From: Neocallimastix lanati (nom. inval.)
Taxonomy: Eukaryota > Neocallimastigomycota > Neocallimastigomycetes > Neocallimastigales > Neocallimastigaceae
Assembly (NCBI GenBank): GCA_016946835.1
Contig: JACVTC010000136.1
Coordinates: 128,501-192,500 of the forward strand
Direction of reading: 5' to 3'
Length of the DNA: 64,000 nucleotides
Part shown: in pieces, positions 11,822 to 25,497 of the stretch
How the letters are laid out: the number at the start of each line of letters is the position of its first letter
Position numbering within the stretch: the stretch's first letter is position 1
Notes under the pieces: generated by a model
What the model saw: only the letters and a program-made list of their open reading frames with translations
Told to the model about the DNA's origin: nothing
Database searches by the model: none
Program-made: the position numbers and the translations under genes

Positions 11822-14050
11822 GTTCTAAGGTAGTCTTCACTGGAACTCTTATGAAGATCGACGAATCTAATGAAGAAATGTTTTAACTACCTTTATTACC
11901 AGCTTATTAAAATCCTCAAAAAAAATTTTTTTTAATTTAAATAAGTCTTTTTTTTCTCCAAAAAAATAAAAATAAAAATATATATAATTTTAAATTCTAT
12001 AAGAATTGAATTAAATATTAAAATATATAAATTAATTTTTTATATATTTTGTATTTAGTTTATTATTTTATTAATATTTTATTTTAATTATAATATTTAT
12101 ATTATAAAAATTTAAATGTAAATAGAATCTATACAATAAATATATTATTTTATTTATTCATGGTTTATTAAAAAGAGTTGCATATATATAATATAATAAA
12201 AAACATGTGTGATATAACTTTAAAATTTTCGTTCGACTTTTTCTTATAATAAGATCAAAAAAAAAAAAAAAAAAAAAAACATAATAAATTAAGAAAATTT
12301 TGTATTGTATATTTGACATAATTTTTAAAAACTGTACTTTCAATATTAAATTCTACGTATTACATTAATGTATTGATACTATTTTAAGTATCATTGATTT
12401 TTATAGTTGATTTCCTCAATTGATTTTTTCTTTGTGTATCTTATTAAAATGAATTTTCTTTTTTAGAGGTTCCATGTAATTAATTACTATTTCTTTGGAA
12501 TAATTTAAATATCATAATATATTTTTAAGGGATTTTATTGGAAGATTTTTTTTTTTATTAAGAAAATAAGAAATTTAACATTTTTTCCCCTTTAATATAT
12601 ATTAGTTTGATGAAATAGGATTGTAAACATTTTGTGAAATGTTTATGGAAAAGTAGGGTTGAATTGAGCTATTGAAAAAATATCAAGGTTAGGAATTGAT
12701 TTGAAAATCAGCTTTTCCTATAGTCTGTGGTAATTGCTTCTTCAATTTCATCAAAAATGGTAAGTTTTTGATTTTCAATTGGAATTTTAAAGATTACATT
12801 TGAGTTAAATCCGAATCGACTATTAAAAATACTCATATTAGTTTAATTTAATTAGTATCCTCAATTAAAACATTAAAAGGATTTAAAGAAAAATTAGTAA
12901 ATTTTTCTGTGAATAATTTTTTTTGTGGTATATTTGGATTTATATTTGGATTATCAGTTTATTCGGAATGTACTAATTAGACATAATTTATTTGTTTACC
13001 CTTTAGTAGTCGAGATTCTAAAATTGTTCATACTTAATTATAGACTTCTTAACTATTGAAGTTAAATTTGTCTAATGGGTTCAGGCTGATTTTTCTTATA
13101 AAATTTTTACAAATAAATATTTGAACTTTTTCTTCATCTGAGCATTTAAGCTGCCATATCAATATTATTAAAGACTTTGTTGGGATTTTAAAACTAAGTG
13201 TGAGTTTGATTTATAATAATCTGACTTTATTCATTGTGATTTGGGCATATTTGAAAAAATTTTCGAGTATTTTCAAGAATCCATACCAATTATTTTATAC
13301 TTATTTGTATGATAAATATTTGTTATTAAATATTCTGCAATTTCTTTGGTTATATACAGAAGAAAACAATTTATATTTATTCTTCAATTATATGACAGAA
13401 GTTATTGAGAAAATGTTCAAACTATCCTGCTAATTGATCTACATTTTAAAAATATAATATATGTGCATATTAAAAATATTATTAATTATTAAATAAATTA
13501 AATGTAAATTTTTTTATAATTTAGTATAATATTATAGATAAAAAATGTAAAATATAATGAATACAATTTGGAATTATGAAGTATATTACGTTAAAAACTA
13601 CATTTTTTGAAATATAATATAATTTGTAAATTAGATTATTGAGTAATTATATAAACTTTATTAATATATTTTATTATTATAAAATATATTAATAAAGCTT
13701 ATATAAATATATATAAATATATATATATATTTTTTTGGAGACACTGACCTCCCAAATAAATTAAATTAAAAAAAAATATAAAAAAAATTCAATAAATAAT
13801 TTGAATTTATAATTTTAAATTTAAAAATTATGCTCATTTATATAAATTAGATGGAAAATACAATAAATAATGTCAATTCATAAAGTGCAAAAAATAATTT
13901 AAATATTAACTTAAAATGAAAAAGTAATTTAAATTTTACTTAAATAAGTAAGTATCAAATAATAAACAGTAATAAAAATGAAATTTAAATTAAGGTTTTT
14001 CTACTCTTTCTGATAAAGTTAGAAAAAATTAAATTGAATTCATATGTCTT
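11822..14050. other. Intergenic region, possible unidentified relics
   Basis: The stretch 12400-13440 is less AT-rich than its surroundings and contains short open pieces on both strands, for example 43 codons on the minus strand at 12708-12836 (MSIFNSRFGFNSNVIFKIPI at the start), followed by frame-broken continuation. I recognise no family. No intact gene is supportable; it may be a decayed coding region. The rest is AT-rich spacer. Confidence 0.35.
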
Positions 14051-14059
14051 TAAAAGTAA

Positions 14060-14280
14060 ACTTGGAAAGTAAACTTGGTAACGAATGTAATAAAAATGAA
14101 GATTGCTTAAGTGGCAAATGAATTAATAAATTTTGTTATGGAAGTATGGAAGTGTTAATGAACATCCTACAAGCCTCTTTACATATGAAAATACAAAAAG
14201 TTATTATAGAAAAAATACTAATTGTGTGTGAGTGGTGATTGTCCAAACCATTTTATTAAATAGTGTTATTTACAAAATTA
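14060..14280 (+). pseudogene. Relic of a Cys-rich repeat protein
   Basis: In one frame the DNA reads LGNECNKNEDCLSGK-stop-INKFCYGS, and in another frame, about 90 nt on, KNTNCVSGDCPNHFIK-stop-CYLQN. Both look like the short four-cysteine units (C-x5-C-x4-C-x4-C type) found in many secreted gut-fungal proteins. The first stop is a TGA exactly where a TGT cysteine codon is expected, a one-base lesion. The frame change between the two units and several stops show a pseudogene. Based on motif pattern only. Confidence 0.4.
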
Positions 14281-15099
14281 AATAACTTTAAATTCAACGT
14301 CATCACAAAGTTAATACTAAACCCACAATAAGGATGATACATTGGTTACCCCAATATTTACAATTGGGCTATTACTAAACTTTTCAAACTGTATATACAT
14401 ATATATATAATTAAATAAACTCGTAAATATAAACAAATGATTTCAAGAAGCTTCAATATTATAAAACAAATTATATACAAATTACAAGTTATATATTTCG
14501 ATGAAGTTTTTAAATTTACCGGATATAAAATTTCGAAACTATAATAATAAAAATTAAATATTTTCATTAATTAGTTTCAGTACAATTCAAAGTGTATGGA
14601 TACTTTGACATAATAAACAAACAATAATCAAAATATAATTAAAATTAAAAGCAAAATTATTTGATTGAATATTTTATATTGAATTTAAATATGAATTATA
14701 ATATTATTTATATTTTAGACTATAATTTTATATTAATAATAATAAAATAAAAATTTTATAATAATAATAACAAAATAATACAAAAAATTTTAAAATAATA
14801 ATAATAATAATAAGAAATATATTTAATAATAATAAAAAGAACATCTTCTAAAAAGGTTGGATATGAGCCGGATCATTTATTAGAAATATAATATTTTAGA
14901 AGAATTAAAAATTTAATTTAAAATAAATTAAACAATAAAGTTTGGTCAAAAAAACTTCCATATAAATATTTTTATTAAATATTAAGGAAAATTAAATTTA
15001 GTTAAAAAAAAAAAAAAGTAACTTAAAAAATAAAAAAAATTTTTTTTCTTCATAAAAATATAAAATAATTTAAAATAATAATAAAAGCTTAAATAAATG

Positions 15100-15141
<42 letters not shown>

Positions 15142-15276
15142 TTAATATATATATATAAGAAAATCAATTCGAAATTTAATAAAATAATTTACTATAATAC
15201 AATTAATATATTTTTATAATTTTTTTTTATAAAAAATAATTTTATCTAAATATAGAATATATATAAAAAAAAAGTT
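14281..15276. other. AT-rich intergenic region, no gene
   Basis: Contains a long A-run at about 15100-15139. A small island 'ggttggatatgagccggatc' at about 14857-14876 is compositionally odd but not identified. Confidence 0.5.
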
Positions 15277-15907
15277 ATGTCAACGATAAAAAAGGATTAT
15301 TATGAACTTTTAAAACCATTAGTTTATACAATTACCGGAATTGAAGTAATATTTTATTTTGGATATAAAATATAACAAATAAATTAATGATAATAAAAAA
15401 AAAGAATTCGAAAATAATAATTAATATCCATTTTAAATTTTGAAATCAATAAAAATAAAAAAATTCATTATTAAACAATAGGAAGATTCAAAAGAATTTA
15501 AAGATATAACCAATAAATTAATTGAAAAATTAAGATTTAATACCTATACTTTAGCAAGTCCAAAATATGTAAAAGATTCATATGATGGGTGAATAATAAA
15601 TAAATAAAATTGCAATTTAAATAATATATTTAAATAGAAATATTTATTATAAAAAAAAAAAAAAAAGAATTTTAACATTTTTAATTTATAATGTAAAATG
15701 TGAATTTTCAAAATAATAATATAAAAATTTTAATAAAGTATTATTGAAAAATTTAAAATTTCAGCACAAGAAAAAAGTGCAGAAGATTTAAAAAAATTTC
15801 TTAATATATTAGAAAAGAAAACTGAACAAAAGGTATTAATAGATATTGATATTAATTATTATTATTATTATTATCATTATTTTGTTTTATAAATATATTT
15901 GTACATA

Positions 15908-15938
<31 letters not shown>

Positions 15939-17261
15939 ATTTTTTTTTTTTTTTTTTTTTTCTAATTTAAAATATAATAAATATTTATCAGAATTTTTAT
16001 AATAATAAAGTAATTAAAAATAAACATACAAAATTTTTTTTTAATTTTTTGTCATTAAAATCAATTTATCTTAGAAAAATTCAAAAATTCCTGAAATTTT
16101 AACTCTATTTCTAAATTTATCAAAATCTCCAACTCACCATTTTTATAATTCACATTATTTCAATGAAAAAGAAAAAAAAGAAGAAAAAGAGTTAACATGG
16201 GAAGATATATTGAAAGACGAACCTTTAACAGGAGATCATTGGAAAATACCGAGTTATTCTAGTGATTCTTCTTCTGATACCCAGATTTTTGATGTTGAAT
16301 TAATTGACTATAATACTAATAATACTAGTAAAAATGAAACTTCATTTCAAAAAAATGAATTTCTTACCAAGGAAATAGATTCGATGAGTTCTATTGAAAC
16401 AAACAGTGATAATAATAATAATAATTATAATAATAATGATTTTGATATTAATAATGAATTTGATAATACCAATGAAACATTACATATTAATGATATGAAT
16501 ATAGATATAGATAATTCTTATACAGTGAAGTATTCAATTCTCAACCTTTAATTTTCATTAAATGAATGTTATAATGAAATTTTTGTAAAAATATTTATAT
16601 TAATATATATATATATATTTTTTTTTGTAATATTTTAAAAAAATATATCAATAATGAACAGCATGTAAAATCAGAGAATTTAAAAATTTTTGGTGAAAGT
16701 CAATATTGGAATCATGTTAATAATTTAAACAAACCAGAATGTAATTATTAAAACTTTGTTATGGTTATAAAATAAATTTTAATATAAAATTTTTTATAAA
16801 TAAATACCAATTATATATATAATTAATTATACTATTTATTTATATTCATAAAATCAAGCAAATATAAAATTTGACATTTCCAATCCATATACATTAGGTA
16901 TACATTATAAATTGAATTTCAAAAAATAAAACTGTAATAAATAATATTAAAAGTTATTTATAAATATATATAAATTATGACTATAATCATAATTATAATA
17001 ATTATAAAAATGATGATTATACCAATTATAATAATAATAACAATGATAATATTTATTAACATTTATCAAAATTTAATTATCAAAATAAAAAAGAAATAGG
17101 AATAATTCAAGGTATAAAAGAAAATAGTAAAATGATTCCTGATCTATTATTAGAAACAAATTATGTTAATGAAGCCGACATCATTCGAGAAATATTGTTT
17201 ATGTTATTAGGATTAGATACAGTTTTTTTCCAATATGATAAAAATAATAATGTTAAAGTAA

Positions 17262-17303
<42 letters not shown>

Positions 17304-17545
17304 AAGGAAAGAAAAATAAAATAAAAAGAAGATATAATTAATATAAATAAAGAATTATATATTAATATATAAATATATATATATATATTTAAAAAAAAAA
17401 GGTTAATCAAAACTTATCACTTAAACATTTAACCACAAGTTGTATTAATCAAATTATTGAATATTTTACTGATAAAGGATCTAAAATTAAAGATTTACGA
17501 ATATTTGTTTCAAAGTAAGTAAAATATTTAAATTCATATAGATAA

Positions 17546-17580
<35 letters not shown>

Positions 17581-20501
17581 AATTATTTAAATACCACATC
17601 TACTACTACTATTACTATTATCATTATTATTATTTTATTATTATTGTTGTTGTTGATGATGCTGTTGTTATTTTATAGATAAATAAAAATAAATTCTTAA
17701 TTTTTTTTTTTTTTTTTTATAAATTTAAATTTATATTATTACAATTTCCACAAAATACATATATTATATTAACATTTTTATGTATAAAAAAAAAGTATGC
17801 TTGACCCGAAACATTATGTTTCAAAAACAATGCAAGCCTTTGCTTATTCCATTTCAGAAATTTTAAATTATTTAGATAAAAAAATTACAAGTCTCGAAGT
17901 AAAATTTCAAAATAACTATGTAAAGGAAAATAGTAAGCTTCTAAAAAAAAGATAATAATTAATGAAAATTTAATTATTAGTGATAATTAATAATAATAAC
18001 AATAATTATTTATATATTATTTATATATATACTAATAATAATAACAATAATTATTTATATATATATTATACATATAATATTATAAAAAATTTAAATTAAT
18101 AAAATAAAATTAAATTAGTTTTAACATCAAAAAATACTACAACAATATTATCTGTAAAAAATGAACTATCTGTAATTCTTAATATTTTATCGGAATTACA
18201 TATTTTTTTAAATAGTATTCTATCTATAGATGGTAAATATAATTAAAAATATTAATCTATTACAAATTATATTTAATTATAGTATATAAATTTTTAAATT
18301 ATTAAATATTTTATTTTATTTTATTTTATTTTATTTTATTTTATTTTATTTTATTCAATCTGTACTTTATATTTATATTTCTACTATTTATTTTATTTTA
18401 TTTTATTTTATTTTATTTTATTTTATTCAATTTGTACTTTATATTTATATTTCTACTATTTATTTTATTTTATTTTATTTTATTTTATTTTATTTTATTT
18501 TATTTTATTTTATTTATTTTATTTTATTTTATTTATTTTATTTTATTTTATTTTATTTTATTTTATTTTATTTTATTTTATTTTATTTTATTTTATTTTA
18601 TTTTATTTTATTTTATTTTATTTTATTTTATTTTATTTTATTTTATTTTATTTTATTTTATTTTATTTTATTTTATTTTATTTTATTTTATTTTATATTT
18701 ATTATCATTATTATTTTTTTATAATTATATAAAATAATTTTTATATTCATCAATATATATTTATAATATTAGAAATGAAATATAATAATACCATTCAGTC
18801 TTGCTTATTATTAACAAATTTATATCCTTTGAATATAAACATTCCAATAAAATATAAATAATATATATACATATAGGAAAAAAAATAAATCATTTAAAAT
18901 ATAATTATTCTTAATTCTTTAGAAATTCTTTAAAATTTGAATTTATAATACATATGAGAAAATGAAATCCTATTTTATTATTAGAAATGAATTATTATTT
19001 AACCTTTATATGAATTTATTTAAAAATACTTTTGAACCCTACATATCATTTATTGAATCTTGGATATTTGAAGGAATTATTAATGATCCTCTAGATGAAT
19101 TCTTTATTCAAAAGTAATAGATATATATACATTATAATATATGTAAAGCGATCAAACATAAAATATACTAATTTAATAAAATATATATTAATTTAATAAA
19201 ATATATATGTATTTATACTTAATGTTATAAAAACATTTTAAAATTAATACAGGAGTTCTGATATTAATTGTAATGTTAATTCTGTTGATTATTGGGAACT
19301 TCATTATTATTTAAAAGAGTTTAACGATATCAAAATATATCCTTCTTTTTTAAAAGATAAGGTTCAAATAATTTTAGAGGCAGGTAAAAGTTTTAATTTA
19401 ATAAGAGAGTTAGGTCTTAAAAAAGTAAGAAAAAAATTTAATGAAAAAGTTATATATATACAAAAGTAGTTTTGAATTTATCTATTAGTAATAATAGTTA
19501 ATTAATTAAATATATTTGTTAATAATAATCAAAAGGAAATTCAAGATAAAACTTATTTTTTAAACGATTTCCCAGCATTGTATGAGCAATGGAGTAAATA
19601 TTTCTTAAATATTATTGAAAATAGTAGTTATCTGAATCAAATTAATACTAAAGAGTTTGAAAATAATAGAATAATAAATAATAATTATCAAAAACATGAA
19701 AACAATACTAATCAAAAAAAAGAAAACGATAATAACAATTTAGAATCAAATTTAAATCAATCCATTTCTTCTTCTGATTATAATATGGATGATATTTCTG
19801 AAGATATATTAGATATTCTAAGTAGAAATACCAATACCAATATGAGTTTAGTTATTGATAATAATAATATGGATACATCCTCATTTTCCTCTTCCCAGAA
19901 TCAATCCTTATTTCAAAATATGGAGCTCTATAATGATGAAAACTATTCTAGTGATATAAAAGAATTAAAATCAATTTATCCTCATATTATCAGTTTATAT
20001 TTTCCAAATAAATCAGAAATTATGGAAAACGTATCTCAATCAAAAGAAGATATTGAAATTAAAAATATTATTTCAAGTAAACAAAAAATTTTATTTTTTT
20101 ATTTTTATTATTTTTTTTTTTTTTGTTAATATTTAGATATTCACTTAATAATAATAATATTTTTTTTATATCTTTTATAATACATAAATACATAAATTAC
20201 TATATATATAATATGTCTATATTAATTCATAAATTTATGATTTATCAAATCTATTTATAGATATGTCACATAAATATACTGATACTACTATTTCTTGGAT
20301 ACCTATGGATAATATATTTGATCAATCATTAAATAAAACAATTTTACCTCCTTTCCATTACTATTCTGAACTTTTAGTAAATCTTCTTCAAAAGCATGAA
20401 AATCTCTTTCAATATATCAATATTTTACAAAATTTATATTTACTTCAAAATGGTGATTTTTGGAATAAATTTATTGAAATATTATTTATTAAAGTAAGCA
20501 T

Positions 20502-20540
<39 letters not shown>

Positions 20541-20916
20541 CTATAAACTATATAATTATATTTTTATTTATTTCAATATATATAATTATTAATTATTTAT
20601 ATCATAATTTTATATAAATTCTATAATAATTTATTTATTCAAATTAATTATTCAAAATTTTTTGGTAAACTCCAATAGATAAATAAAAATGATTTAGTAT
20701 GGCAAAGATCTAATGAACTTTTTTCAGTTTTTATTGAATGTTTAGAGGAAATTTCAATAAATGATGATCAATTAAAAAAATATTTTATGAAAAATTTATT
20801 TCTTTATATTCCAGCTGAAAAAGTTTCAAGTCATCTTTTCCCAGATATTAAACTAGAATTAAATGTAATTTCTTTCTTTTTTTTTTTTCTTTTTTTTTTT
20901 TTTTTAAAAAAAAAAA

Positions 20917-20993
<77 letters not shown>

Positions 20994-21094
20994 TTGTTAT
21001 ATTTATATTTGCATAATAAAAATTTTAAATATAAATATTTATATATATTATTTATTTATTTATTTTAAAAATTTTTATATCTAATATTTCATTT

Positions 21095-21138
<44 letters not shown>

Positions 21139-22419
21139 TTTTTTTTTTTATTTTTTTATTTTATATTATTTTATTTTATTTTATTTTATTTTTTTAAATA
21201 ATAATTTAATTTAATAGTTACCATGGCCTATTAATAATATTATAACTGAAACGTCCATGACAAAATATAATGATATATTCTCATATTTATTATATATTCA
21301 TATGGCATACCATACTTTAACTATGAATAAATGGATTCGTCAGAAAAATTATAAACCGACAGCACTTCCTGATAATACAACCACTTCTAATTTATTAAGA
21401 TATAGAATTGGACTTCGAATGAAACTTCTTCATTTTGTAAATGGTCTTCGAAATTATATCTTTTATATGGTAAAAATAAAAAAATAAATACTTAAAAAAT
21501 TTTTAATGATATATAATATAAAATCGAAAAAAATTTTTTTTAGTATTTTAATAATAATAATAATAATAATAATAATTTTAATAAAAGGTACTAAGTAATA
21601 ATATAAAACAATTTCAAGAAGAAATTATCCATTATAAAAATTTTGATAAAATAAAAAATGAACATTCAAAATTTGTAAAGAAAATTTGGGAGCACTGTTT
21701 ATTAAGTTTAACTGTAAAGTATTAATAAATATATTTATAAATAATTTATGAATTGTAATTAAAGTTTAAAAATTATAATTAATAATAATAAACATTCCTA
21801 ATAATTATATTATAATAGATCATTCAAAAGAATATTAAAGATATTTTAAACATGTGTATCATTTTTACTGAAATAACAATCAATAATAAAAAACTATTTC
21901 ATATGAAGGAAGAAAATGAAGAGACTGAAGAGGAAAAATTTTTGGAAAGACATGAACATGAAGATATATATGAATATCAGAAACGAATGAAACTCTTTTA
22001 TCATCGTAAATCTCTGGAAGAAACAAATAAGATGAGACTTTTAAATCAATATCAACAAATTAATGAAGAATTTGATAAAACATTAAATTTTATTATTAAT
22101 TCTTTAACAGTTCTTTGTAGTCATGTCAACATCAATTCAAAGACCACCGCCACCAATACAGTTGGTTCATGTAAGTTCATATTTTTTTTAGAAATACTAT
22201 TAAGAAAATAATAATAATCTCAAAATTAATTTTAAAATATAAATAATAATAATTACAAAATAAAAACTAATAATAATTATATATATATATATATTTTTTT
22301 TTATTATATATATATATATATTTAATTTTATTTTTATTTTTATTGATATATTTATTTCATATTTCAATATAAAAAATAATTTAAAAGTGGAATCTTTGAT
22401 ACTATTTTTGACACCATAA
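15277..22419 (+). CDS. Gamma-tubulin complex component, GCP5-like (20 exons)
   Basis: Exons assembled by frame and splice signals: 15277-15345, 15482-15588, 15739-15832, 16075-16524, 16662-16740, 16859-16897, 17100-17257, 17402-17514, 17796-17932, 18119-18232, 18773-18821, 18952-19113, 19253-19424, 19536-20076, 20261-20493, 20679-20864, 21218-21469, 21588-21713, 21819-22170, 22388-22419. Phases agree at every junction, giving 3465 nt (1154 aa). GCP family signatures: ELTWEDILKDEPLTGDHW (GCP5 type), EADIIREILFMLLGLD, SKTMQAFAYSISEIL, EPYISFIESWIFEGIINDP, DEFFIQ, YPSFLKDKVQIILEAGKSFN, and in the C-terminal domain YRIGLRMKLLHFVNGLRNYI, the loop HRKSLEE and the end LESLILFLTP. Gamma-tubulin complex proteins nucleate microtubules at spindle poles and basal bodies; these zoosporic fungi are flagellate. 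Asn/Ser-rich inserts occur in exons 4 and 14. GCP6 is the main alternative. The last 11 codons are spliced from a distant small exon and are the least certain part. Confidence 0.8.
18308..18694. repeat. TTTTA pentamer micro-satellite within an intron
   Basis: Three blocks of (TTTTA)n at about 18308-18354, 18393-18426 and 18463-18694, separated by two near-identical 37-bp spacers beginning 'caatctgtactttatattta' (18356 and 18427, one base different). The whole tract sits in the 18233-18772 intron of the GCP5-like gene. The open frame it creates (repeats of FYFIL) is a by-product of the pentamer and is not a gene. Confidence 0.9.
18822..18951 (+). other. Candidate AT-AC (U12-type) intron in the GCP5-like gene
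   Basis: The only junction in this gene that standard GT-AG signals do not join well. The exon ends 'acaaattt' and the intron starts ATATCCTTTG, a perfect match to the U12 donor consensus RTATCCTTT. It ends 'ttataatac' before 'atatgagaaaatg'. Joining them gives TNLY-EKMKS in frame, with no residue lost. A branch-site-like TTCTTTAAA is at 18926-18934, about 18 nt before the end; a second candidate ATTCTTAAT is at 18907-18915. A GT-AG alternative (18798-18984) stays in frame but has a poor donor (GTCTTG) and removes about 20 residues of a conserved helical region. Confidence 0.6.
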
Positions 22420-22743
22420 TAATTTAAAGTTAAATAGAATAATTCCCAGAAATATGAAATATATATTCATTTATTTACAATCAACCAGAAATAATTTAAA
22501 TTAAAATAAATAATGTAAATAAAAATGTATGTGAATATCATTAGTAATAGAATTAAAAAATAAAATAAACTTATATAAAATAATTATAAAATAGAAAATA
22601 ATTATAAGTAGAAAATAAATAAAATAGAAAATATATATATATATTTTATAATATATTTATAAAAAAAAAAAAAAAAGAAAAAAAGAAAAAAAGAAAAAAA
22701 GAAAATAAAATAAAATTTTCAAAATATCTCATATAAATAAATA

Positions 22744-22781
<38 letters not shown>

Positions 22782-23041
22782 TATTGACTAGATTTAGGTT
22801 TAAATTTTTAACTTTTTTATTGATTATTCATAGATATGTCCGTATCATATTATTAGTTAATTACAGTTTTATATAATTTAATTTCATTTTTTTGTTATTT
22901 TTATTTATACTTATTTTTTTACTAAAAATTAAACTAAATCTTAATATAATAAATATAATTAAATTTAATCACTATTTATTTGTTAAAATCAATCCATTCC
23001 ATAAAACTAATAATATATATATTTTTTAAAAGAATTTAATA

Positions 23042-23098
<57 letters not shown>

Positions 23099-25497
23099 AA
23101 ATGCTATAATCCATTTGTTTTTTTTTTATTGGTTTTATTTTTTAATATATAATATATTATGTATTAAGTTATTATGATTTAGAAAAGAAAATTATATAAT
23201 AAAAATAAATATAAAAAAAAACTTTTTTTACTGTATTATAGTATTACATATTTTAGAAAAAAAAATTATAAATTTTTTTGAGATGAAAGCACTTTATTTT
23301 TTCACATTCTACCAATGATAACTCTTTCTCTTTAAGTATATATATAATATATATAAGAGACACTCTCTACTTATTAAAAATGTCGAATAGCTGATTTTTG
23401 TAAAAAAAAAAAAAAAAAAAATAACATTTTTCTGGAAGTATAGTTAGTTTCTTAAACATATTTTAAATAGTAGTACAGAAAGTCTTTTAAAAATTATTTT
23501 TAAAAATCAAAGTTTCCAAATAATGTATCTTAATGAATTATACTGTTTGAGCCTTTTAATGATCATATGATTGAATCCAAAATAAAAAAAAAGATTTAAT
23601 AAAAAGGGTGGATTATTTATAAAATTTAAATTATTCACAATAAATATCTATATTGTTATTAAACTTTAAAAAGATTATTGTTAAAAATTGGATTAAGATC
23701 AGAAATTAACATTTATAAATGTGGTATTTATTAGATAAAAAAAAAATTGGAAAACCCAGTAGGAAATTTATTATAACTAGATGCTTTATCATTTTTTTAC
23801 AGATAGAACAGTGATACTTAATTTTGATGTAGATAGTGACTGTTTTATATCTCTTATTTCATTCGAAAAAGAAGAATTATTAAACACTTCTCTTCATTAT
23901 TTTTCATTAATAGTATAACCAGATATAACAAATGTAAATCTCTGTTATGATATCTTTGATATCATAAAAAGACTTTTGTTTCCTTTTTGAGTTTACAAAA
24001 TAAAAGAAAATTAGATATATTATTTATATGATTGAATTTTTTATCATAATATTTGAGTTCTAAATTACTATTATGTTTAAATTCATCAATTATGAATAAG
24101 AATTTATTATAAGATAAAATTACTTCATGTTTATACTAATGGCTAAATCAATTGAATAGAAAGTTAATAAAGTAAAACCATCGGGGGATACTTTCTTTAA
24201 AGAAAAATTGAGCAGAGAAATGAACAGAAATAATATTAAGAGTGTTGGATAAATATTATGATAATCTTTCATTTAATAGTTTAATAACTATAAAGTCAAT
24301 ACAATAATTCTTATTATCATTTATCAGACCTAGTATAATAGTAACTAATTTTATTCATAACTAACCAAAATGTAGAAGTGCTTGAGATAAGTTTCTAATG
24401 TTGTCTTTCAATCATGATGAAATAACCAATAATAACAAAAGAAATGATTTTATTATTCTTGAATCAATATATTTAATTTTATGAATTTTTTTTTTCTGGT
24501 AATGGATATATTTCAAAATGAATATTTTCAAACCTCGAAAAAGAAATTATACAAATATAAATATTTATATATTAATATATATTATTAGTGAACTTGTAAA
24601 AAGTATAAACCCCCAAAATTCCTTTTATTAGGAAACTTCTTGTTCAAACATTTCATATTTAAAAATGAATAAGAACTAGAGCAAGAATTCTAAAATAAAA
24701 AATAAAAAGAACTGTTTACAATTTCTTGAAAGAAAACACAAATAATACTATAATTATAATTACCACTTTGTTATTTAATTATATAATTCATAATTTAAAT
24801 ATAATGAATTTAAATAGTACATAAAAATAAAATATATGGAAATTTAATATTAATTTTACGATTTAGAAACTAAATCGTAAATTAATTCATTAACAAATAT
24901 ATATAATATAATATCTTAATATAAACACTAACTAGTTTTATTTATTTATTAAATCAATAATTATAAATCATAAATTACGTTATTTCAAATAATATAAAAC
25001 AAAAAATAAAAAATAATAAATAAATAATAGATAAATTAAACAATAACTATTATTTAAAGTTTTATAAAAATATTATAGATAAAATATATAGATAATTTAA
25101 TTAAATTAAAAAAATATATGAAAATTAATAAAATATTAATAATATATACAAATAAATATAATTATTATTAGATATTTTAATAGAAAAAAAAATTAATTAT
25201 CATGATTTTCAATTACTTATTTATATTTATTGATTACATATCAAATTTATTTTTTTATTTCTTTTTTTTTTTTTTTTTTTTTTATTTTTATGCGAACTTT
25301 AAAAAAAAAAATTTATTATTTAAAAAATATTATTTTTATAAAAATAATAATTTTATTATTAGTTATAAGAATATTAATAATAATTTAAATTAATTTATCA
25401 TTAAAAAAATAATATAAATATATAAATACAATATTTTGCTTTTATGTTTTAAAAAATTTCAATCATTAGATATAATTTTCTTTTATAATGATTGTAT
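22420..25497. other. Long non-coding region with possible decayed gene
   Basis: 22420-23280 is AT-rich with TA runs and a T-run at 23060-23097. 23400-24560 is less AT-rich and contains short open stretches (for example RTVILNFDVDSDCFISLISF near 23803) broken by stops in every frame; I cannot name a family. 24560-25497 is AT-rich spacer. The stretch 23330-23375 has a TA-rich inverted repeat followed by 'gagacactctc'. Confidence 0.4.

Noticed and set aside
12158..12343. 61-codon minus-strand frame
   Set aside because: Dominated by a poly-A tract read as phenylalanine; low complexity.
13200..13433. 77-codon frame with hydrophobic aromatic residues
   Set aside because: Starts with GTG, has AT-driven composition and no recognisable family.
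18432..18737. 101-codon open frame made of FYFIL repeats
   Set aside because: Pure TTTTA pentamer satellite within an intron; the frame is open only because the repeat has no stop codon in that phase.
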